Shown here: positions 7,778-15,652 of the stretch, piece after piece
Layout: each line of letters begins with the position of its first letter
Position numbering within the stretch: position 1 is the stretch's first letter
Assembly (NCBI GenBank): GCA_030620005.1
Contig: JAUXAJ010000050.1
Coordinates: 1 to 21,300, forward strand
From: Promethearchaeota archaeon
Lineage (GTDB): Archaea > Asgardarchaeota > Lokiarchaeia > Sigynarchaeales > SOKP01
Direction: 5' to 3'
DNA length: 21,300 bases
Translations under genes and position numbers: made by a program
The notes under the pieces: generated by a model
What the model saw: only the letters and a program-made list of their open reading frames with translations
Told to the model about the DNA's origin: nothing
The model's database searches: none

Positions 7778-9279
7778 ATTTCTAATAGTCCGTCCCAAGC
7801 CGCCCGTTCTTCATCAAAAGCGGCATTGACCACTTTATTCTCTTTTCCAAAGAACATTGTCGCTCTCTTTTTTGCATCGTAAGAAGGCCACTCCATGATA
7901 CCTTCGTGATTAGGATTTCCATTGCGAGCAAAAGCTATCCATGCGTCCATCATTTTTTCACTGAGGGCGTCAGCATCAGGACCCGTGCCAGAGAATTGAT
8001 CCATGTTGGGAAGATCAAGCGTCCCAAAAACAAAAGGTATTTCAAGAGCGTGGCAAGCACCTAAATTTCCGTCAAATCCAGGGGACTGCCATGTAAACAA
8101 GTAATTAAATGTGTTGAATTGATGCTTGCTCTGTGCCTCTAGTAGCCTTATTGTTGGAATGCGAAACATCATGTCCGTCATTAGGGCGTTCATTAACTCT
8201 TTAGCCTCCGTGGAGAGTTTTCCTTTTCTCGCTTCTATATACGTCTCGATTATTGCTTTACTCTTGTTGTTGCCAATGCCCATTAAAGCTAAAAATCCGA
8301 ACATGCGCTTTTCCCAGTCAGCACCACTCAAATTAGCGTAAGCAGGATCAAGAGCAGTAAACAACTTTGTCTCCTCTAGATTACTTCCAATCATTAAATC
8401 TATATCTTTAAAATCGCCTTTTTGGAAAGCTTTTAAGGGATGCACGGGCAGAGTATCGCCGTCAATCAGAGGTCTAAAAGCAAGAAGCTCTTTAGCAGAA
8501 ATCTTTTTTTGTGCTTCAATAATTTTTTCTGAGGGTGCTTCTCGCAAAGCATCAATATCTCCCTTTTTTATACCTAATGAACGCATCAAGCTTTTTGTAA
8601 TTTTTTCACTTACTTGCGGATCAATATTAGGGGAGCTGTGAGCAATTATGTGATGAAAAAGTCCCTTAGCAGCAGGCATACCTGGTAATGTAACAACCGC
8701 ATAACCTCCGGCGGACTCACCAAAAATCGTGACATTATTGGGATCACCGCCAAGTAATTCAATGTTATCGCGAACCCATTCCAGCGCTAATATTTGATCA
8801 AGCTGTCCTACATTGGCGGTAACACCCGGAACATACAAATAACCTAAGGCTCCTAACCGATAGTTGATTGTAACTACTACAACATCACCACGTCGGGCTA
8901 AAGCTGAACCATCATACAGCGGATCTATCCCACCTCCCATGATAAAAGCACCACCATGTATCCAGAACATTACTGGGCGCTTATTGTTATCTGCTGCCGG
9001 CGTCCAAATATTAAGATTTAAGCAATCCTCGCTTTCAGGTTGAAGTTTGCCGAAATAATCTTCAAGCGCCGTATATCCTTGAACTGAACAATAACCGTAT
9101 TTCGTGGCATCCAGCACACCGTCCCAAGGCTTTTTCACAACGGGCGGACAAAATCGTAAGTCTCCTATTGGAGGCTCTGCATAAGGGATGCCTTTAAATA
9201 TCTCTAAACCGTTTTGCTTATAACCTTGAACCTTGCCAGATTTAGTTTCGATAATAGCCGTTTTATTCATGACACTCAT
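7774..9279 (-). CDS. Type-B carboxylesterase (alpha/beta hydrolase)
   Basis: A 501-residue cytoplasmic enzyme hydrolysing carboxylic esters; natural substrate unknown. Start ATG 9279, with an alternative ATG three codons later. Type-B hallmarks occur in order: 'GIPYAEPPIGDLRF' (30-43), 'EDCLNLNIWTP' (84-94), oxyanion-hole 'HGGAF' (108-112), nucleophile elbow GESAGG with Ser189, the probable acid Glu303 in 'GSNLEETKLF', and His410 in 'GACHALEIPFVFG'. The triad is therefore complete, and length is normal for bacterial pNB-esterase relatives. No signal peptide. Sampled GC is near 44%, against roughly 25-30% in flanking genes, which suggests acquisition from bacteria. It is convergent with the HTH gene (4-base overlap), with another higher-GC gene behind it on the same strand. 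Confidence 0.95.
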   Translation of the reverse strand: MSVMNKTAIIETKSGKVQGYKQNGLEIFKGIPYAEPPIGDLRFCPPVVKKPWDGVLDATKYGYCSVQGYTALEDYFGKLQPESEDCLNLNIWTPAADNNKRPVMFWIHGGAFIMGGGIDPLYDGSALARRGDVVVVTINYRLGALGYLYVPGVTANVGQLDQILALEWVRDNIELLGGDPNNVTIFGESAGGYAVVTLPGMPAAKGLFHHIIAHSSPNIDPQVSEKITKSLMRSLGIKKGDIDALREAPSEKIIEAQKKISAKELLAFRPLIDGDTLPVHPLKAFQKGDFKDIDLMIGSNLEETKLFTALDPAYANLSGADWEKRMFGFLALMGIGNNKSKAIIETYIEARKGKLSTEAKELMNALMTDMMFRIPTIRLLEAQSKHQFNTFNYLFTWQSPGFDGNLGACHALEIPFVFGTLDLPNMDQFSGTGPDADALSEKMMDAWIAFARNGNPNHEGIMEWPSYDAKKRATMFFGKENKVVNAAFDEERAAWDGLLEI

Positions 9280-9399
9280 CAGTTTGGTTTTAATTATTTT
9301 TTGATCTTAGTTAATTAATAACATCGATCTTATAAAGATTATTTAATAAATTCGTCCAAGCGAGTTTGGTTTTTTATTTTAAAAAAATAAAGGTAATAC

Positions 9400-11004
9400 T
9401 TAAATTACATCAAATGCCCGTGCCATCCAGTAAATTGTCAAGTAAGAAGTTGGCACCGCTTGTTTCAAGCCATTTCCTCTTGGGTCTCCCCCCTCTCCGT
9501 AAAACTTTGAATGTTCCCACAAAAAATAATGCACGCCGTACTCAGAAACCGTTAAAGGTAATTGATACATGTCTCTATCGAAGTGAAATTCGTCAGAAAT
9601 CCACGAAAAAAGAGCTCCATTAACATCGTTTTCAAAGAACTCCCTCCATCTTGCCTTACTTGGATTTAACTTCATCTTTCTGATTTCTGGATTGAGACTT
9701 GACCAGCGTGTAGAATGTGGCCTGTCCCAAATATTGTAGTTCCTGATGCCTTTGTTCCATCCAGAAACTTGGAAACGCCAAAGTTGATCTAAAACGTCCC
9801 ATCTTATCGTGTCGTCGTTATAATTAGGATCTTCGAATAAAGATGGGTCGTCTACTAAAGTCATGAATACAAGATGAATGATATTGTAATATGCGTTTCT
9901 ATGACGTCTTAAATAATCGTAAAAGCCAGTTTCAAAATTTTTGATGTAATGATTTCGTAATAGCGGGTTATCTTCAAGCATGATTAAAGCAAACATGACA
10001 TCCATTCCGAAGGCTAAGGCGTACGTGTCTTCGACTGTGTTCCAAACACCCCCCATGTTTGCGCTGTTCATTGACAAAGCCTTGGAAGCCACGTATTGGT
10101 ATAATGATTCGTATTTTTCAGGGTTCGCTGTTGCCCCGATCCTAAGTAAAGCTAATTGCCAAGTGCTTCCTTCGAGGTAAGGGTTTAAATCAGAACCAAC
10201 GGGTTCGCCTTCACCACCTAATACAAGCCAATTCGTTTTTTTAAAGCCTTCAATCATCTGCTCGGTTAATAATTTAATTCGGTCAACACACCACTTGCTA
10301 TCGGCACTTTTTTCAGGATCAACGAATTTTAGAACGCAAGCTAATCCTAAATCGTAGCCAGCCAGCTCGTCCCTACTTGTATGAAGACGAACACGCCAGT
10401 CTTTGTATTTACCCGTGCCGTTAAAATGTCGTGGATGTTCTTCAAACAAGAATGGGTGATATTTTCGATTTTCAGGAGAGCAAACGAATCTAGCTGGAGT
10501 TCCAGAGTAATTAGGTCCTATACCCCCGTTTGGAGCAGCCATCATGTCACTAAAACCAGTTACGAATTTTTTTATCATGTTTGTAGCTCTTATTAGTTCT
10601 AAGGATTTTCCTTCGTCTAAAGCGGTTTTATATCTAAAACATTCTGCGGCAAGGGCGTATCCAAGATGCAAGGCCCCATTATCCGTCCCGTGCCAGTAAT
10701 CTATTTCTCTATAAGTTCTATCCTTGAATGTGACATCAACTGGTATGTTTGCGGGTGCGTGTTGTTTTCTCAATTGAGATTCATAGGTTTGCGCGAGTTT
10801 TTCAAGGGTTTCTTCGTTAATTTTGCCTAATTCATAGAAATACTTGGTATCAGGAGGCGGCATGTGATAGGTAAAGGCCGCAACATCGTTGAGAATGTAA
10901 AGCAACGCGCCTACATAAATTCCAAATCCAATTAACGGTATTAGAAATAGGCCTACAATCGCAGCGTTCTTTTTTGCAAGGTTTTTTCTTTTTCTAATTC
11001 TCAT
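9400..11004 (-). CDS. Membrane-anchored all-helical (alpha/alpha-barrel-like) protein, probable enzyme
   Basis: A 534-residue protein; ATG 11004 follows AAAGGGATTAA. A lysine/arginine-rich N-terminus precedes one hydrophobic helix at about 14-38, a signal anchor with the bulk predicted outside the cell. The rest is rich in aromatic residues and in helices with small-residue turns: 'YWHGTDNGALHLGYALAA' (103-120), 'HTSRDELAGYDLGL' (208-221), 'NPYLEGSTWQLALLR' and 'NTVEDTYALAFGMD'. Repeated G/D-rich turns followed by amphipathic helices are typical of (alpha/alpha)6 toroids in glycoside hydrolases and related enzymes, and the conserved-looking Asp, His and Trp could line a carbohydrate site. I cannot assign a family. 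GC is near 43% in sampled lines, like the esterase next to it, so the two may have been acquired together. Confidence 0.85.
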   Translation of the reverse strand: MRIRKRKNLAKKNAAIVGLFLIPLIGFGIYVGALLYILNDVAAFTYHMPPPDTKYFYELGKINEETLEKLAQTYESQLRKQHAPANIPVDVTFKDRTYREIDYWHGTDNGALHLGYALAAECFRYKTALDEGKSLELIRATNMIKKFVTGFSDMMAAPNGGIGPNYSGTPARFVCSPENRKYHPFLFEEHPRHFNGTGKYKDWRVRLHTSRDELAGYDLGLACVLKFVDPEKSADSKWCVDRIKLLTEQMIEGFKKTNWLVLGGEGEPVGSDLNPYLEGSTWQLALLRIGATANPEKYESLYQYVASKALSMNSANMGGVWNTVEDTYALAFGMDVMFALIMLEDNPLLRNHYIKNFETGFYDYLRRHRNAYYNIIHLVFMTLVDDPSLFEDPNYNDDTIRWDVLDQLWRFQVSGWNKGIRNYNIWDRPHSTRWSSLNPEIRKMKLNPSKARWREFFENDVNGALFSWISDEFHFDRDMYQLPLTVSEYGVHYFLWEHSKFYGEGGDPRGNGLKQAVPTSYLTIYWMARAFDVI

Positions 11005-11290
11005 TTAATCCCTTTATTTAAATTATAGATTAGTTTTTATCACGAATTATACCTTAAATAAATATTCTGTTTTTTTCTTATTTAAATATTAAAGTTTACT
11101 TAAATCTAAAATTATGAAAAAATTTGCTTAAAATAAGTGTCGTTCATGGCTTCCAAAAATCTAGAAAAATCTGGACATTTTTTAAACATAACCCGTGTAA
11201 GACCTTGTTATAAAAAAAACCTGTTTCAATTTCTCAGAGCAGAATATAAGTTTGAAAAATCGAGCAGGCAATTCAAGACCTTAACCTTAA

Positions 11291-11857
11291 TTAAAGTTTT
11301 TCGTAAGATTTTACAATCTTTTTTGCGAATTCGGTAAGAATATCAACAATTAAATCTTCTCTTTGAGAAAGTATTTCAACGTAATCGCATCCTTCTTTTT
11401 CAGCAAATAATCTCGCTTTCTTTTCAACAATATTTTCGTTATCATCATTAAAGAAATCAAATTTTATCCCGATTATTAAGAATTGAATTTCTTCTTTAGC
11501 AATACGGCGAATTTCTGAATGCCATCTTTTTAATTCTTCAAATGTTTGTCCTTTTGAAAGGTCAAACAATAAAATTGCACCTACAGCACCTTTATAAAAA
11601 ATATGTCTAATTTTTTTAAATTTCTCATACTTTCCAATATCCCAGATTGAGATTATGGCGACTCCACCGTTGTCAATTTCTACTTCTTTTGTTAGAATGC
11701 TTACTCCAAAGGTATTTTTATAATGTGATGAAAACTTGTAATTCGCAATTTTCTCAATAATACTAGTTTTTTCATCTTCCAGCGAACCATTTAGCGCTTT
11801 AGTCAGTATCACTTTTATCTTGTAGCTTAACATTAAATTGATTTTTCGTTTATTCAC
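11291..11857 (-). CDS. Ras/Rab-like small GTPase with degenerate G motifs (probable pseudoGTPase)
   Basis: A 188-residue protein starting at GTG 11857, or ATG 11833. The Ras fold is evident: 'KIKVILT', switch I 'YKNTFGVSI' with the conserved T49, 'IISIWDIGKYEKF', 'RHIFYKGAVGAILLFDLS', 'FEELKRWHSEI' and 'FLIIGIKFDF'. The nucleotide site is eroded. The P-loop GxxxxGK(S/T) reads GSLEDEKT (24-31), with the last Gly changed to Glu and four extra residues in the loop. DTAGQ becomes DIGKY, losing the Gly and catalytic Gln. NKxD becomes IKFD, and ETSAK becomes EILSQ. K30, T31, T49, D73 and D134 survive. Hydrolysis is very unlikely, though nucleotide binding may remain. There is no prenylation cysteine. 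Asgard genomes carry many small GTPases. It is separated by 178 bp from the next gene and appears to be a single-gene unit. Confidence 0.85.
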   Translation of the reverse strand: MNKRKINLMLSYKIKVILTKALNGSLEDEKTSIIEKIANYKFSSHYKNTFGVSILTKEVEIDNGGVAIISIWDIGKYEKFKKIRHIFYKGAVGAILLFDLSKGQTFEELKRWHSEIRRIAKEEIQFLIIGIKFDFFNDDNENIVEKKARLFAEKEGCDYVEILSQREDLIVDILTEFAKKIVKSYEKL

Positions 11858-12035
11858 GCGTGAATTATAAGATAATTATAAGAATTTTAAAAATTTTCAT
11901 GACATTGATAATACACAAAAATGTAAATTAGTTAAAATATTTATTCTAAAATATCATCTCAATAAGACAACATTTAAAATCATCTAAAATAACATTTTTG
12001 AAGTTAGTTTTTTTTCTTTTTGAAATGATATTTGA

Positions 12036-12776
12036 CTAAAATAATTCTTCTAACCAGCTGGAATCTTTCTTTAAAGTCTCAAACACATCAAGATCTCCGA
12101 AATCACCTCTAAATTGATTCCTTTCCATTTTAACTACTCGAACTTTCCAATTTCTTTCGTTAATCCCATTACAGATTGCTTCAGGAATTTCTATTTCACC
12201 TCTTTCACTTGGTTTTAAAACTTTTAATATTTCAAAGATCTTTTTTGAAAAAATAAAAATACCACAATTATTTAAGTCTGAACCAGCCGAGCCCTTAGGT
12301 GGTTTTTCGACCATATTAACGCAATAATTTCCTTCACAATAAATGGCACAACCTTTATATGGATCATCTAAATAGTTAGTAACTAATACAAAATCATTCT
12401 TTTCAAACCTAAATGCATCGTGCACTTTCTCATAGATTTTATATGGAACCAAAATATCTCCCCAAGTCAAAAAAAAGTGCTGTTCTATTATTGAATCTTC
12501 ACATAATAAAAGAGCACCCCCCGTACCATTTAATTCTTTCTGCTCGATGTATTCAATTTTAATTCCCCGTTTACTTCCATCATGAAAATAGTCAATGATT
12601 TGTTCCTTGCGATATCCTACAACGAGAATAAAATCGTTAAAACCCGCAAACATTAACCCTTCTACGATGTATTCTAATAAGGGCTTTCCGTGAATGGGAA
12701 TCATAGTTTTTTGATACTTATCCGTGTATGGAGCCATTCGTTTTCCGTAACCAGCGCATAAGACAATCGCTTTCAG
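12036..12776 (-). CDS. Sugar-phosphate nucleotidyltransferase starting at CTG
   Basis: A 246-residue enzyme transferring NMP from NTP to a sugar 1-phosphate, giving an NDP-sugar. The first ATG (12737) would delete the essential loop: upstream in frame are codons for 'KAIVLCAGYGKR', the conserved start of this family, preceded only by CTG at 12774-12776 and then TTT, TAC and a TGA stop. No ATG, GTG or TTG exists there. The CTG is five bases after GGAGTTGAT and overlaps the stop of the upstream kinase as CTGA. Other motifs: 'KTMIPIHGKPLLEYI', 'GTGGALLL' and 'WGDIL' with the metal-binding Asp. Together with the GHMP kinase it forms a sugar salvage pair (sugar, then sugar-1-P, then NDP-sugar), probably for glycan synthesis; sugar and nucleotide are undetermined. 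Confidence 0.9.
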   Translation of the reverse strand: MKAIVLCAGYGKRMAPYTDKYQKTMIPIHGKPLLEYIVEGLMFAGFNDFILVVGYRKEQIIDYFHDGSKRGIKIEYIEQKELNGTGGALLLCEDSIIEQHFFLTWGDILVPYKIYEKVHDAFRFEKNDFVLVTNYLDDPYKGCAIYCEGNYCVNMVEKPPKGSAGSDLNNCGIFIFSKKIFEILKVLKPSERGEIEIPEAICNGINERNWKVRVVKMERNQFRGDFGDLDVFETLKKDSSWLEELF

Positions 12777-13879
12777 AAAGTATCAACTCCTTTACTTGTA
12801 TTTATTAAATAAGCATCTCCACCGGCTTTTTCCATGGCCGTTTTGATCTTGTTTTCCTTTCCAGGTGCAAGAGCAAACATCGTACCACCAAATCCAGAGC
12901 CGTTTATTTTTGCTCCTAAAGCACCTGTTTCTATACACATTGATATCATATCATCTATTTTCTTTGTAGAAATTTCAATATTATTTTTCAATTGGTATTG
13001 GTGTAGATTCAATAAATTGCCTAATTGATGATAAAAGATACCAATTTTATTAGGAGTTACTGCTTGGTTCTTAAATAACATTTGATTATTTAAAATTAAG
13101 TTCTTAGCTTTTAAAGTAATTTCTCTATTTAAAATGTTCCCATGTATCTTTTTCTGAAATTCTTTTTCTAAATTTGGCAGAAATTGTTCAATGTCTTTTA
13201 AAGAAGTTTTAAATCTATCAAAACTGGGCATTATTTCCTTTAAAGCTTCAAACGATTTCATTGAAAGCGATTTGACTTTTTTTAAATCTTCTACAGTTTC
13301 TTTTTTTTCCAAAGAGTTTCCAAGCACAAAACCTTTCAACTTAACAGGAATTTCGGTTATGTTTGGGTAAAGTTCTTTTGGTTCTAAATAAATTAAATGA
13401 CCATACGCGGAAGAAAAAAAATCCATTTTTCCTCCAGCATCTCCAAATTCTTTTACTTCCGCGTTATATCCTTCATTTGCTAACTGATACCTGTCAAGAG
13501 AGATACCTGAAATCATGTTTAGAAAATAAAGCCACGCAATTACAAGTGCTGAAGAACTGGCTGCCCCAGCGTTAATAGGAATATCACCCGTTATTTTTAT
13601 CTTGTACCCTTTATTAAATTTTATTCCTTTTCTTAAAAATTGATTAAAACCACTCTTCAAGTACTCTCTATTTGAATCATACTCCAATTCTTTATTATTT
13701 AACGTGATTTCTAAAGTTTCATCAATATCGGGAAGTTCAATAAAAAAACGAGCGGCTGAAATTCTTTGGGCTTCCAAGTAAATATATTTAGAGATAGCCA
13801 TTGAAATTATTGGATAGTTCAAATAATCTTGGTGTTCCCCAAACAAACAAATCCTTCCAGGAGCTTTTAAGCTAATCAT
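12773..13879 (-). CDS. GHMP-family sugar kinase (galactokinase-like)
   Basis: A 368-residue ATP-dependent kinase, probably phosphorylating a sugar at C1. N-terminal 'PGRICLFGEHQDYL' (7-20) matches the galactokinase signature GRvNLIGEHtDY. The phosphate-binding loop is 'GAASSSALV' (105-113). 'GGKMDFFSSAYG' (149-160) holds the likely catalytic Asp153, where galactokinases have MDQ. The C-terminal glycine-rich motif 'GAKINGSGFGGTMFAL' is intact. Length is typical for galactokinases. The stop TGA overlaps the CTG start of the nucleotidyltransferase, so translation is probably coupled, and the pair fits the kinase-plus-pyrophosphorylase arrangement used for galactose, fucose or heptose salvage. 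Substrate not resolvable from sequence. ATG 13879 is directly preceded by AAGG with almost no spacing, so this transcript may be leaderless. Confidence 0.92.
   Translation of the reverse strand: MISLKAPGRICLFGEHQDYLNYPIISMAISKYIYLEAQRISAARFFIELPDIDETLEITLNNKELEYDSNREYLKSGFNQFLRKGIKFNKGYKIKITGDIPINAGAASSSALVIAWLYFLNMISGISLDRYQLANEGYNAEVKEFGDAGGKMDFFSSAYGHLIYLEPKELYPNITEIPVKLKGFVLGNSLEKKETVEDLKKVKSLSMKSFEALKEIMPSFDRFKTSLKDIEQFLPNLEKEFQKKIHGNILNREITLKAKNLILNNQMLFKNQAVTPNKIGIFYHQLGNLLNLHQYQLKNNIEISTKKIDDMISMCIETGALGAKINGSGFGGTMFALAPGKENKIKTAMEKAGGDAYLINTSKGVDTF
12782..12790 (-). promoter_or_regulatory. Near-consensus Shine-Dalgarno for the CTG start
   Basis: On the minus strand this reads GGAGTTGAT, one mismatch from GGAGGTGAT, the full complement of a typical 16S 3' end. 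It ends five bases before the CTG at 12776. It lies inside the last codons of the upstream kinase gene and is the best Shine-Dalgarno in the window, which decides the start of the nucleotidyltransferase. Confidence 0.75.
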
Positions 13880-13941
13880 CCTTCAAAATATGTAAATTAG
13901 GTATTCCTTTTTAATTTTAATCTAAATAGAAAGGAAATCAC

Positions 13942-14061
13942 ATGACTATTAAAACACTAACTATTAAGTTGGATAAACTTTTCACTCATACAATCCCGAA
14001 ATGGGATTTTTTTTCTACAATTGAGGGAACTCTTCAAAAAACCGCACTACTACGCCAATAG
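13942..14061 (+). CDS. Possible 39-residue small protein
   Basis: ATG 13942 follows AAAGGAAATCAC, a good Shine-Dalgarno at usual spacing. The 39-residue product starts MTIKTLTIKLDKLF and ends ALLRQ. The opening 'KTLTIKLD' resembles the first strand of ribbon-helix-helix proteins, but the expected following helices are not evident. It may be a genuine small protein, or the stump of a decayed gene, since the next 450 bp hold a clear gene remnant. A hairpin followed by a T-run lies inside the reading frame, which argues against translation to the end. Confidence 0.3.
   Translation: MTIKTLTIKLDKLFTHTIPKWDFFSTIEGTLQKTALLRQ
13992..14014 (+). terminator. Hairpin plus T8 tract
   Basis: AATCCC (13992-13997), a 5-base loop GAAAT, then GGGATT (14003-14008) running into an unbroken T8 (14007-14014). 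This has the form of an intrinsic terminator for plus-strand transcription, though no established plus-strand gene lies immediately upstream, only the short ORF at 13942. Confidence 0.35.
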
Positions 14062-14221
14062 ATTCTATTTTTTAAGGTTATTATCTTTTTTCGTCAAACT
14101 CCTTTTCGTTATTTGTATTTATATTCAACCATATTCATTTTTAACAACTAGTTTTAACTATGATTTTTCGTAGATTTGTTAATAATAAAATAGATGTGAA
14201 CAAATATTTTTTCTGAAGTCC

Positions 14222-14495
14222 ATGATACGAGACATAATAATAGTCAAGGATGGCTTGCCATTATATCGTCAACCGTTAATTTCATGTAACTTTTCCGATT
14301 CCCGAAGCCTCTTTTCAAAAAGAAATGATCTTATCATGGCCTCCGGTTTCTTTTCCGCCTTGAATATTATTTTAAAAAATTTTATAAGAAGTTAAAAGCG
14401 ATTAATATTTGTCGGCAAAACCCCGTTCATATTCAAAAAGAGAACTTTTAGAATCGATACTTGAAAATTTTTTGATAAATTTTTGGATATTGTAA
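14222..14495 (+). pseudogene. Truncated, decayed paralogue of the adjacent longin/roadblock-like gene
   Basis: ATG 14222 opens 57 codons ending at TAA 14395. The product starts MIRDIIIVKDGLPLYRQPLI and contains 'NDLIMASGFFSALN', aligning without gaps to the first 47 residues of the intact gene at 14595 (MIKNITIIKDGLPLFNKQLI, then 'NNLVLASGFISALN'). After the stop, a different frame (14406-14495) gives 'YLSAKPRSYSKRELLESILE' and 'NFLINF', which resembles the last strand and C-terminal helix of the same domain ('YLCSF', then 'RFLRRISKTFLQKY'). The middle strands are missing. This fits an old tandem duplicate with an internal deletion and frameshift and no linker or winged-helix domain. The first part is convincing; the second is tentative. 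A short functional fragment cannot be excluded. Confidence 0.75.
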
Positions 14496-14594
14496 TATAT
14501 AATACACCAATAATACACTTTTTTTTGTTTAAAAATATATATTTATTTATTTAACAAAATCATTTGTTTTTTATCAAAATTCCTACTGAGTTAA

Positions 14595-15377
14595 ATGATA
14601 AAGAATATTACTATTATTAAAGACGGTTTACCTCTATTTAATAAGCAATTAATTTCTGGTAATTTTGGTCATCCAAAAGACTTTTTTTTTAAAAAAAATA
14701 ATCTTGTCTTGGCTTCAGGATTTATCTCCGCTTTAAATTCTTTTTCGGATAGTTTTAATGAAATAGGTTCAATTAAAGAGATAAAATTTTCCAACGATCT
14801 CACTTTGTCCTTTATTAAGGATGGCTCAATCCCTAATTTAATTTATTTATGCTCTTTTGATAATAATTCAAATAGCGTAAACGTGCAACGATTTTTAAGA
14901 AGGATTTCAAAAACATTCTTACAAAAATATAATACGAAGGAGATAATAAATTGGTCTGGAAGAATTGACCACTTTAAGGAGTTTAGGGAAACAATCGAAG
15001 AATATATTGAAGATGAGGAAGATGAAAGTGAGTCGCAATCTAAAGAAAATGTTGTTGACTTCTTTAAAGAAGTTGAAGATAAGATAAATGATAACGAGCC
15101 CCAATCTCAAAAAGATAACAATACAGAATTAGAAAATGAAAAAAACGGAGAAACAGATAATAAATTTAGTTATAATCGTCGTGTTCCCCTTTTAAAAATA
15201 TCCGAGAAAGTAAATCCAAAATATTACTTAAGCGGTGAATTATCATTTAAAGTTTTTAAACAAATAGATGGGAAGAGGTCAATCGCAAAAATAGCAAGAG
15301 ACTTAAAAATTAGCGATGACCGCGTGTATAATACGTGCAAAAACTTAGTTAAGATGGGATTTATATCACTTTCATGA
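14595..15377 (+). CDS. Longin/roadblock-like domain - acidic linker - winged-helix protein
   Basis: A 260-residue protein. Residues 1-112 have the alternating strand-helix pattern of longin/roadblock-type domains: 'ITIIKDGLPLF', 'LVLASGFISALNSFSDSF', 'IKEIKFSNDLTLSFI', 'PNLIYLCSFD', then helix 'VQRFLRRISKTFLQKY'. In eukaryotes and Asgard archaea such domains partner small GTPases. Residues 125-180 are a highly acidic, low-complexity linker. Residues 195-260 form a winged-helix-like domain ('FKVFKQIDGKRSIAKIARDL', 'VYNTCKNLVKMGFI'). The combination suggests an adaptor between a GTPase or signalling partner and a second protein or DNA. No Shine-Dalgarno is clear; a TATA-rich stretch lies 45-60 bases upstream. 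A decayed paralogue sits directly upstream, and a CheR-CheD fusion follows on the same strand after 275 bp. Confidence 0.82.
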   Translation: MIKNITIIKDGLPLFNKQLISGNFGHPKDFFFKKNNLVLASGFISALNSFSDSFNEIGSIKEIKFSNDLTLSFIKDGSIPNLIYLCSFDNNSNSVNVQRFLRRISKTFLQKYNTKEIINWSGRIDHFKEFRETIEEYIEDEEDESESQSKENVVDFFKEVEDKINDNEPQSQKDNNTELENEKNGETDNKFSYNRRVPLLKISEKVNPKYYLSGELSFKVFKQIDGKRSIAKIARDLKISDDRVYNTCKNLVKMGFISLS

Positions 15378-15652
15378 TACTTTTAATAAAATAATTTCTA
15401 AAACTCGGTTATTCATTAACGAAATCCATGAGGAATCAGATTTCTTGTAAGGTTAAACGCGTGACAAATTTTTAACGTTTAGCTTTTACTTAAACTTTTA
15501 TAATTCCCCCGAACTTAATTTACGCTTAAGAAACATTTAAATTAAAAAATTTTATTATATAGTAGAAAAGAACCCTATATGATTCAAATTACAATTGAGT
15601 GTATGTACAAGAAGTGTATAATTGCCTATTAAGAAGTGATAAAATAAATAAT

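Noticed and set aside
11137..11337. 66-codon plus-strand frame beyond the GTPase gene
   Set aside because: Ends antisense inside the GTPase coding region, with no domain or ribosome-binding site.
12735..12737. ATG 12737 as start of the nucleotidyltransferase
   Set aside because: It would remove the nucleotide-binding loop coded just upstream; the CTG at 12776 has the better ribosome-binding site and an overlap with the kinase stop.
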